Source: Actinomycetes bacterium (GTDB taxonomy: Bacteria > Actinomycetota > Actinomycetes > Actinomycetales > Microbacteriaceae). Taken from it: a DNA stretch of 19,159 nt. The stretch is taken from positions 1 to 19,159 of the forward strand of contig JAEXHA010000007.1 in the NCBI GenBank assembly GCA_023450335.1, read 5' to 3'. A model generated the notes under the pieces. That model was not told where the DNA came from, ran no database searches, and saw only the letters and a program-made list of their open reading frames with translations. The translations under genes and the position numbers were made by a program. Positions 13,543 through 19,159 of this stretch are shown here, in pieces. Positions within the stretch are counted from its first letter, which is position 1. The number at the start of each line of letters is the position of its first letter.

Positions 13543-14928
13543 GTGGGCCTTTCGATCGACGGACTCGTCTCCGGCCTCGACACCACCGCGATCATCGACG
13601 CGCTGATGGACGTCGAGGCGATCCCCCGCGCGCTGCTGAAGGCAAAGTCCGACGACCGGCAGTCGGTCATCACGCAACTGCAGTCGCTCAACACCGCACT
13701 GCAGGGTCTGTTCACCCGCGCGAAGGATGCCACCGGCCCGGACGCGCTGGGGCAGGTCACCACCGCCGGATCCGGCACGGGGATCGCCGTCACCGCCCGT
13801 CCGGGCGCGGCTCCCGTGTCGACCCAGCTCGTGGTCGACCGCACCGCCACCGCGCACACCGTCGTCACCGCAGCTGCGGCGGCCTTCGCCGACGAGCCGC
13901 TCGTGCTGACGATCGAGAACGCCGCCGGCGAGCTCGTCGAGGTGCGCCCGTCCTCGGGCGCCCCCGCCGATGTGGCGCGCGCCCTCACCGCAGCGGATGC
14001 CGGTGTCACGGCCACCGCAGTGGCAGCCGGTACCGCTGCCGACGGCGCACCGCTGTGGCGCCTGCAGATCACCGCCACGCAGTCGGGTGCGGACGGCGTC
14101 TTCCACGTGCACTCAGGCGATGCGACCGCCGTCGCCGCGGGCACGGCGGCCGACCTGGCCAGCGCGCCCGGCGCCGCGGTGATCACCGAAGGCCGCGACG
14201 CGCAAGTGCGACTGTGGGCCGGCACGGCGGCCGAACTGACGGTCACCAGCGCGAGCAACACGTTCACCGACCTGTTCCCCGGCGTCGACGTCACCGTGAC
14301 CACCGCCGGCGCCGATCCGGTCACCGTCGCCGTCGCGGCCGACGACAGCGCACGAGCCAAGACGGCAGGCGCCTTCGTGGCGCAGATCGCCGCGGTGCTG
14401 GCCGGAATCGCCAAGGGGTCGACCGCGACGGCGGCCACCTCAGCAGGCGAGACGACGACTCTGGGCGTGTTCACCGGCGACAGCACCGTGCGTGCGCTGC
14501 ACCAGGCGCTCACCAATGCCGTCCAGCACCCGATCGACGGGGTCTCGCCCTCGACGATCGGCATCAGCATCGACCGGTACGGCGTGCTCGCATTCGACGA
14601 GCAGAAGTTCCTCGCGGCGATGGGCGAGGACCCCGCCGCCGCCACGGCACTGTTCTCGGGCGTCGCCGCCCGCGTGCAGGAGGTCACGGCCCAGTACTCC
14701 GACAAGTACGACGGGCTGCTCACGGCGCGCATCACCGGGCAGGAGAGCGAAGTGTCGCGGATCGCCGACCAGCTCGAACGCTGGGATGTGCGCCTCGAGC
14801 AGCGCCGGGCCACACTCGAGCGCACCTACGCGTCGCTGGAGACGATGCTGTCGCGGCTGCAGTCGCAGTCCGCGTACCTGACCTCGCAGCTGGCGAGCCT
14901 GCCGACCACGCCGAAGGGGGATGCGTGA
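13543..14928 (+). CDS. fliD: Flagellar filament cap protein FliD (HAP2)
   Basis: Cap protein of 461 residues that sits at the filament tip and guides flagellin assembly. The N-terminus is classic (LSIDGLVSGLDTTAIIDALMDVE), followed by a helical stretch and QLQSLNTALQGLFTRA. The middle is a long Ala/Thr/Val-rich exposed region. The C-terminal domain shows IGISIDRYGVLAFDEQKFLAAM, a strong FliD signature, and then a coiled coil (RIADQLERWDVRLEQRRATLERTYASLE). GTG 13543 is chosen because AAGGGGAG lies just upstream and because the family motif begins immediately; an ATG at 13483 would fall before or at the transcription start. The stop overlaps the fliS GTG by four bases. Confidence 0.95.
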   Translation: MGLSIDGLVSGLDTTAIIDALMDVEAIPRALLKAKSDDRQSVITQLQSLNTALQGLFTRAKDATGPDALGQVTTAGSGTGIAVTARPGAAPVSTQLVVDRTATAHTVVTAAAAAFADEPLVLTIENAAGELVEVRPSSGAPADVARALTAADAGVTATAVAAGTAADGAPLWRLQITATQSGADGVFHVHSGDATAVAAGTAADLASAPGAAVITEGRDAQVRLWAGTAAELTVTSASNTFTDLFPGVDVTVTTAGADPVTVAVAADDSARAKTAGAFVAQIAAVLAGIAKGSTATAATSAGETTTLGVFTGDSTVRALHQALTNAVQHPIDGVSPSTIGISIDRYGVLAFDEQKFLAAMGEDPAAATALFSGVAARVQEVTAQYSDKYDGLLTARITGQESEVSRIADQLERWDVRLEQRRATLERTYASLETMLSRLQSQSAYLTSQLASLPTTPKGDA

Positions 14929-15302
14929 ACACCGCACTGAGAGCGCAGCAGCGCTACCGCGAGGAGGCCATCCTCTCGGCCAGCCCCTCGCGGCTGCTGA
15001 CGATGCTGTACGACCGGCTGCTGCTGGACGTCGAACGCGCCGAGGCCGCCCAGCACGCCGACGACTGGGTCACCGCCAGTGCCGAGCTGCTGCACGCGCA
15101 GCGCATCGTGACCGAGCTGTCGAGCTCGCTCACCGACGATTGGAGCGGCAGCGCCGACCTGCGCGCGCTGTACGCGTTCCTCAACCGCGGCCTCATCGAG
15201 GCCAACATCTGGCGCGACGCCGAGCGCACCCGCTCATGTCGCGACCTCATCGCCCCGCTGGCCGAGGCCTGGCACGGCGCTGCCGTCGCCGCCGCATCAT
15301 GA
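14925..15302 (+). CDS. fliS: Flagellin export chaperone FliS
   Basis: Chaperone of 125 residues that caps the C-terminal helix of flagellin in the cytoplasm before export. Family features: RYREEAILSASPSRLLTMLYDRLLLDVERAE (10-40), the core of FliS with its conserved LLTMLYD, then four amphipathic helices including LLHAQRIVTELSSSL and DLRALYAFLNRGLIEAN. GTG 14925 overlaps the fliD stop as GTGA, and GGGGG lies about five bases before it. Co-transcribed with fliD; its own stop overlaps the next gene as ATGA. Confidence 0.95.
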   Translation: MNTALRAQQRYREEAILSASPSRLLTMLYDRLLLDVERAEAAQHADDWVTASAELLHAQRIVTELSSSLTDDWSGSADLRALYAFLNRGLIEANIWRDAERTRSCRDLIAPLAEAWHGAAVAAAS

Positions 15303-15568
15303 CCGGCGACAGTGGCTGGCACGCACTGCTGGACCGCCTGGAGGCCGACGTGGACTCTCCCGGCACCGGCCACTGGCGCCCGGTCGAGGACGCGGCGCCT
15401 CTGCCGCCCGAGCTGGCCGACCGCGCCCGCCGCATCGTCGCGCGCCAGCAGCAGCGCCTCGCGTCGCTGCGCGCCGACCTGGCTGCCACTCGCGCGCATC
15501 TCGACGCGCTGAGCCTCATTCCGGCCGAACGCATGGATGCCGCGGCCTACATCGACCGCGAGGGCTAA
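15299..15568 (+). CDS. Small coiled-coil protein in the fliT position (FliT-like)
   Basis: Protein of 89 residues with no clear family motif. A Pro-rich middle (about 38-41) separates an acidic N-terminal helix from a long Arg/Ala/Leu helix (ADRARRIVARQQQRLASLRADLAATRAHLDAL) that should form a coiled coil. Position directly after fliD and fliS, where Bacillus has fliT, and small helical build suggest an export chaperone for FliD; sequence similarity alone would not prove this. ATG 15299 overlaps the fliS stop by four bases. Its TAA stop forms part of the -35 box of the flgB promoter. Confidence 0.65.
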   Translation: MTGDSGWHALLDRLEADVDSPGTGHWRPVEDAAPLPPELADRARRIVARQQQRLASLRADLAATRAHLDALSLIPAERMDAAAYIDREG

Positions 15569-15592
15569 CGGCTCGGCGGTACCGGCCGATAG
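15566..15592 (+). promoter_or_regulatory. Flagellar sigma-28/WhiG-type promoter of the flgB operon
   Basis: TAAC (15566-15569), 15 bases, GCCGATAG (15585-15592). The TAA is also the stop codon of the preceding gene. Start expected near 15599, leaving a leader of about 70 bases before flgB. Confidence 0.9.
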
Positions 15593-15599
15593 AACCCCC

Positions 15600-15639
15600 T
15601 GAGCACGGATCGCTCACCATCTTCGGCCAGGGATCGGCC
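15600..15639 (+). promoter_or_regulatory. Two small hairpins with GGA-containing loops in the flgB leader
   Basis: TGAGC (15600-15604) and GCTCA (15612-15616) enclose loop ACGGATC; GGCC (15625-15628) and GGCC (15636-15639) enclose loop AGGGATC. Both loops expose GGA, the CsrA core. The stems are short (5 and 4 bp), so this is weaker than the flagellin leader. Confidence 0.4.
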
Positions 15640-15667
15640 ACGTCATCCGTCGACGGGAACGGCTTTC

Positions 15668-16009
15668 GTGCTCGAATCAGTGACCACCGCTGCGCTCACC
15701 AGTGCGCTGGACGGGCTCTCCCAGCGCCAGCGCGCCATCGCGGACAACATCGCGAACGTGAACACCTCCGGCTACCGGGCGAAGGTCGTCGCATTCGAGG
15801 CGGCGCTGGCTGACTCCGTCGCCCGTGGTGACGGCCACGTCGACGCGGCCGTGCATGAGTCCCGGGCGGCGACCCGCCTCAACGGCAACAACGAGAACCT
15901 CGACACCGAGACGCTGTCGAACATCGACACCGTGCTGCGCTACCAGTTCGCCTCGCAGGCGGTGGGCGGCGCCTTCACGTCGGTGCAGACGGCACTGAGG
16001 ACATCATGA
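15668..16009 (+). CDS. flgB: Flagellar proximal rod protein FlgB
   Basis: Rod protein of 113 residues, the innermost axial component. The N-terminal rod motif is clear (LSQRQRAIADNIANVNTSGYRAKVVAFEAAL, 17-47), and the C-terminus (NIDTVLRYQFASQAVGGAFTSVQTAL) is the matching D0 helix. GTG 15668 is chosen because the rod helix starts here; the ribosome site is only GGGA nine bases upstream, so initiation may be modest. First gene of a tightly packed operon flgB-flgC-fliE-fliF-fliG; the stop overlaps flgC by four bases. Confidence 0.94.
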   Translation: MLESVTTAALTSALDGLSQRQRAIADNIANVNTSGYRAKVVAFEAALADSVARGDGHVDAAVHESRAATRLNGNNENLDTETLSNIDTVLRYQFASQAVGGAFTSVQTALRTS

Positions 16010-16398
16010 CCTTCGACGCCATCGGCATCGCCGGGTCGGGCCTGACCGCGCACCGCACCTGGCTCGATGCGCTCAGCGACAACATCGCCAACATCAACAC
16101 GGCGCGCAGCACCGACGACGACGCCTTCCAGCAGCGGTACATCGCGGTGCAGGCCGACACCGCCTCGGGCGGCGTGCGCGTCACCGGCACGCTTCTGGGC
16201 GACGCCGAAGGGCGCCTTGTGCACGATCCCGCCCACCCGCTGGCCGACGAGGACGGCTACGTCCGCTACCCCGACGTCGACCTCGGCGAGCAGATGGGGT
16301 ATCTCATCATGGCTCAGCGCGGATACCAGGCAAGCGCCGCCGTCGTCGACCGCGCCAAGACCGCGTACGAGGCGGCCCTGCAGATCGGACGCCGCTGA
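16006..16398 (+). CDS. flgC: Flagellar proximal rod protein FlgC
   Basis: Rod protein of 130 residues, close to the usual 130-150. The N-terminus has GIAGSGLTAHRTWLDALSDNIANINTARS, the rod-family motif, with Arg-Ser-Thr where many have a T-x-G-Y turn. The middle segment (GYVRYPDVDLGEQMGYLIMAQRGYQASAAVVDRAKTAYEAAL) is the strongly conserved FlgC C-terminus. ATG 16006 overlaps the flgB stop as ATGA; its own stop shares one base with the fliE start (TGATG). Confidence 0.95.
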   Translation: MTFDAIGIAGSGLTAHRTWLDALSDNIANINTARSTDDDAFQQRYIAVQADTASGGVRVTGTLLGDAEGRLVHDPAHPLADEDGYVRYPDVDLGEQMGYLIMAQRGYQASAAVVDRAKTAYEAALQIGRR

Positions 16399-16718
16399 TG
16401 CCCCCACTGTCCGCCATCGACGCGATCTCCTCCGCCTTCCCGGCGACCCCCGCGCTTCCGACCACCCTGGCGCCGGCCACGCCGGCCGGGTCTGCCGGCG
16501 ACGTGTTCGCGCAGAGTGTCACCGGTGTCGTCGACGAGCTGCGGGCCCTGCAGTCCACGTCGAACGAACTCGCCGTGGCCGCCGTCACCGGTGACCTCGA
16601 CGACATCCACGCCGCCACGATCGCGGCCACCCGCGCGTCGGTGACCCTCGAGCTGGTCGCCGCCGTCCGCAACAAGGGCGTCGACGCGTTCAACGAGATC
16701 ATGCGGATGCAGGCCTGA
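16398..16718 (+). CDS. fliE: Flagellar MS ring-rod junction protein FliE
   Basis: Junction protein of 106 residues linking the MS ring to the rod. The N-terminal third is Ala/Pro-rich and poorly conserved; the C-terminal helices carry the FliE features: AAVTGDLDDIHAATIAATRASVTLELVAAVRNKGVDAFNEIMRMQA, with the conserved D-IH and R-K-V-A-NEIMRM pattern. It is joined to both neighbours by one-base TGATG overlaps. Confidence 0.93.
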   Translation: MPPLSAIDAISSAFPATPALPTTLAPATPAGSAGDVFAQSVTGVVDELRALQSTSNELAVAAVTGDLDDIHAATIAATRASVTLELVAAVRNKGVDAFNEIMRMQA

Positions 16719-18337
16719 TGCCCACAGCCGTCTCCTCCGCCTTCTCGCGACTGCGCACCACGGTGCAGTCGTTCACCGTTGCGCAGCGCACGATCGCCAT
16801 CATCGGCATCGCGGTGCTGGCTCTCGGCGTGTTCGCGGTCGTCAGCTGGCTGGCACGCCCGACCCTCACCCCGCTGTTCAGCGGGTTGAACGCTCAGGAT
16901 GCCAGCGCGGTCGTGGAGCAGCTGCGGTCATCGTCGGTCGCGTACGAGCTCACCGACGGCGGCTCGACGATCCTCGTGCCCGAGAGCGCGGTGTACGAGC
17001 AGCGCCTCGCGGCCGCCGTCGCCGGGCTGCCCGCCGGCGGCTCCGACGGCTACACGCTGTTGGACGACATGGGGGTCACCAGTTCCGAGTTCCAGCAGTC
17101 GGTGACCTACAAGCGGGCCATCGAGGGCGAGCTGGCCCGCACGATCGCGGCGCTGGAGAGCGTCTCGACGGCCTCGGTGCAGCTGGCCATCCCCGAAGAG
17201 AGCGTCTTCGTCTCGGAGACGATCGAGCCCACCGCCTCGGTGTTCATCGAGACCGACGGCCGCACGACGCTGTCGACCGCGCAGGTCGACGCGATCGTGC
17301 ACCTGACCTCTGCCGCGGTCAGCGGCATGAAGCCCGAGAACGTCGCGGTCGTCGACCAGTCCGGCAACACGCTGTCGGTCGTGGGCACCGGCTCGACCGG
17401 CGGCGCAGATCAGCAGGCCGGCGCCTACGAGACCCGCGTGGCCGCCGGCATCCAGCAGATGCTCGACACGGTGGTGGGCGCCGGGATGGCCACCGTCACC
17501 GTCGCCGCCGAGATGGAGCATGCCACCCGCGAGCGCGTCGACGAGGTGTACACACCGGTCGACGGCGACGCCGCCGTCACCGAGCAGTCCAGCACCGAGA
17601 CCTACACCGGACCGGCAGCCGGCACCGGCGTGCTGGGCGAAGAGGTCGCCGCCGGCGGCGGTGACGGCGACGGCAACTACGAGTCGACCCAGACCTCGCG
17701 CACCAATGCGGTCAACAAGACGGTCGAGAGCACCTCGACGCCGGCCGGAGCCCTCAAGCGCCAGACCGTCGCCGTCGCGGTCGATCAGTCCACGGCCGAC
17801 GCCGTCGACGTCGACCAGATCGTCGCCCTGGTCACCAGCGCGGCGGGCATCGACGCCGAACGCGGCGACGACGTCACCGTGCAGCTCGTCGACTTCAGCG
17901 ACGCCGGCGCCGAGGCCGCGCAGGCCGCCCTGGAGTCGGCCCGGGTCACCGAGGCGGCCGAGCGCCAGGCCGAACTGATCCGCACCCTCGTGATCGCCGG
18001 CGCCGTCGCGCTCGTGCTCATCGCCGCCGTGATCGCGTTCGTGATCGTCACCCGACGGCGCACGGCCACGGCATCCGCCACCGAGCCGGCCCCGGTGCCG
18101 CTGCACATCGACGAGGCGGCGACCATGCTGCTGGACGAGGCGCCCGCGCCCGCCCAGCTCGACGCGGCGCCGACCGTGGCACTGTCGCTGACAGACCCCG
18201 AGCCGGACCCCGAACCCGAACCGGCGCAGGCCACGCTCGATCGCCGTCGCGCCGAGCTGGGCGAGTTCGCCCGCCGCGACCCGGCCCGCACCGCCGAGCT
18301 GCTGCGCAGCCTCATGCGTGAGAGGCAGGACGCATGA
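16718..18337 (+). CDS. fliF: Flagellar MS ring protein FliF
   Basis: MS ring protein of 539 residues, inner-membrane base of the motor and housing of the export gate. Membrane segment 1 (about 24-46) is followed by LFSGLNAQDASAVVEQL (53-69) and the ring-building motifs (YKRAIEGELARTIAALESVSTASVQLAIPE, 131-160; HLTSAAVSGMKPENVAVVD, 195-213). A Gly/Asp-rich linker (about 300-322) precedes the beta-collar part ending in TPAGALKRQTVAVAVD. Membrane segment 2 lies at about 422-445. The cytoplasmic tail, acidic and Pro-rich (491-504), ends in FARRDPARTAELLRSLMRE, the FliG-binding helix region. The stop overlaps fliG as ATGA. Confidence 0.96.
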   Translation: MPTAVSSAFSRLRTTVQSFTVAQRTIAIIGIAVLALGVFAVVSWLARPTLTPLFSGLNAQDASAVVEQLRSSSVAYELTDGGSTILVPESAVYEQRLAAAVAGLPAGGSDGYTLLDDMGVTSSEFQQSVTYKRAIEGELARTIAALESVSTASVQLAIPEESVFVSETIEPTASVFIETDGRTTLSTAQVDAIVHLTSAAVSGMKPENVAVVDQSGNTLSVVGTGSTGGADQQAGAYETRVAAGIQQMLDTVVGAGMATVTVAAEMEHATRERVDEVYTPVDGDAAVTEQSSTETYTGPAAGTGVLGEEVAAGGGDGDGNYESTQTSRTNAVNKTVESTSTPAGALKRQTVAVAVDQSTADAVDVDQIVALVTSAAGIDAERGDDVTVQLVDFSDAGAEAAQAALESARVTEAAERQAELIRTLVIAGAVALVLIAAVIAFVIVTRRRTATASATEPAPVPLHIDEAATMLLDEAPAPAQLDAAPTVALSLTDPEPDPEPEPAQATLDRRRAELGEFARRDPARTAELLRSLMRERQDA

Positions 18338-19159
18338 CGACGCTGACGGGTGCGCAGACGGCCGCCGTGGTCATGATGAACCTCGACCGGACGCTGGCGG
18401 TCGAGGTCATGAAGCACCTCACCGACGAAGAGGCCGAGCAGATCGCCGCCGAGATCATCCGGCTGCGCAGCCTCGACGCGGCCACGACCGCCGGCGCGCT
18501 GTCGGATTTCCACCGCATGGTGCAGGGCCACCTGCCGCCGGCCCGCGGTGGCCGCGACATCGCGGCGCGGCTGCTGGAGGCGTCGTTCGGCACCGAGCGC
18601 GCCACCGGAGTGCTGACGAAGGTGTCGTCGGCGATGACCGGCTCGTCGTTCGACTTCCTGCTGGCGATCGAGCCGGCGCAGATCGCGAGCGTCGTCGACG
18701 GCGAACTGCCGCAGACCATCGCGCTCGTGCTGGCCCACCTGCCCGTCGACCGCGCCGCGGCGGTGCTCGCCGAGTTCTCCGACCCGGTGCGCACCGACGT
18801 CGCGCACGCGATCGCGACCATGGGAACCGCCTCTCAGGACGCCGTGGGCATCGTCTCCGACACGCTGCGAGCCCGCTCGGGTGCGTTCGCGACACGCGAC
18901 GCGCCCGAGACCCTCGGCGGCGTGCAGCCTCTGGTCGACATCATCAACCGGTCCGACGCCACGGTAGAGAAGGCGCTGCTGGCCAACCTCGAAGCCCGTG
19001 ACAGCATCCTCGCCGAAGACATCCGCTCGCGCATGTTCACCTTCGCCGACGTCGTCGTGCTCGACGACCGTGACGCCCAACGGGTCCTGCGCGGCATCGA
19101 GATCCGCGTGCTCGCGCTCGCACTGAAGGGTGCACCCTCGGCGGTGGCCGCCGTGATCC
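18334..19159 (+). CDS. fliG: Flagellar motor switch protein FliG (3' end outside window)
   Basis: Rotor protein that binds FliF and takes part in torque generation and switching. The visible 275 codons run from TGAQTAAVVMMNLDRTLAVEVMKHLTDEEAEQIAAEI (FliF-binding domain) through GELPQTIALVLAHLP (middle domain, the EHPQTIA-type motif) to ARDSILAEDIRSRMFTFADVVVLDDRDAQRVLRGIE (C-terminal domain signature). The family has about 335 residues, so roughly 60 residues with the last charged torque helix are missing. ATG 18334 overlaps the fliF stop by four bases. In the middle-domain motif Glu-His is replaced by Glu-Leu, a mild departure. Confidence 0.95.
   Translation, partial: MTTLTGAQTAAVVMMNLDRTLAVEVMKHLTDEEAEQIAAEIIRLRSLDAATTAGALSDFHRMVQGHLPPARGGRDIAARLLEASFGTERATGVLTKVSSAMTGSSFDFLLAIEPAQIASVVDGELPQTIALVLAHLPVDRAAAVLAEFSDPVRTDVAHAIATMGTASQDAVGIVSDTLRARSGAFATRDAPETLGGVQPLVDIINRSDATVEKALLANLEARDSILAEDIRSRMFTFADVVVLDDRDAQRVLRGIEIRVLALALKGAPSAVAAVI

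Noticed and set aside
12640..14112. A 490-codon minus-strand frame opposite the sigma factor and fliD
   Set aside because: It is antisense to two recognised genes and their promoter, with composition typical of a shadow frame.
16928..18106. A 392-codon minus-strand frame opposite fliF
   Set aside because: Gly/Arg/His-rich shadow; fliF is unmistakable on the plus strand.

Overview
This window looks like a chromosomal segment of a motile, high-GC Gram-positive bacterium, most likely a Microbacteriaceae member such as Microbacterium. The grounds are the strong G/C bias at third codon positions, frequent GTG/TTG starts, gene overlaps of the ATGA/GTGA/TGATG type, an actinobacterial-style zinc operon, and flagellar proteins with Gram-positive gene order. 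No rRNA, tRNA, insertion sequence, phage gene or CRISPR array is visible.

Region 1 (1-7031, minus strand) is one tightly packed zinc-homeostasis transcription unit read from right to left: znuA (lipoprotein zinc-binding protein), znuC (ATPase), znuB (permease), zur (Fur-family repressor), a DUF318/ArsP-like permease, a TIGR03943-family His-rich membrane protein, a membrane-anchored Ig-like/propeller-like surface protein, and a 3-methyladenine DNA glycosylase that runs off the window. Neighbouring genes overlap or are separated by about 10 bases or less. A Zur-type palindrome (7015-7031) covers the -35 element of a strong promoter whose start point falls at or next to the znuA GTG, so the mRNA is probably leaderless.

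Region 2 (7032-19159) is a flagellar locus. It holds flagellin (+), an ATP-grasp enzyme (+), a leftward flgN-flgK-flgL-fliW operon (-), a FliA/WhiG-type flagellar sigma factor (+), fliD-fliS-fliT-like (+), and flgB-flgC-fliE-fliF-fliG (+, fliG cut by the window end). Hook-filament junction, cap, chaperones, proximal rod, MS ring and switch proteins are therefore all here.

The regulatory logic can be read directly. Four promoters with the same core, TAAC-N15-GCCGATAG, precede flagellin, flgN, fliD and flgB; this is the form expected for sigma-28/WhiG-class RNA polymerase, and the sigma gene sits among them. In two cases the -35 TAAC contains the TAA stop codon of the upstream gene. The flagellin leader folds into two adjacent hairpins with GGA in both loops, and a further GGA lies in the Shine-Dalgarno. 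This is what a CsrA-repressed, FliW-relieved flagellin mRNA would look like, although csrA is not in the window. The least explained genes are the ATP-grasp enzyme beside flagellin and the surface protein inside the zinc operon.
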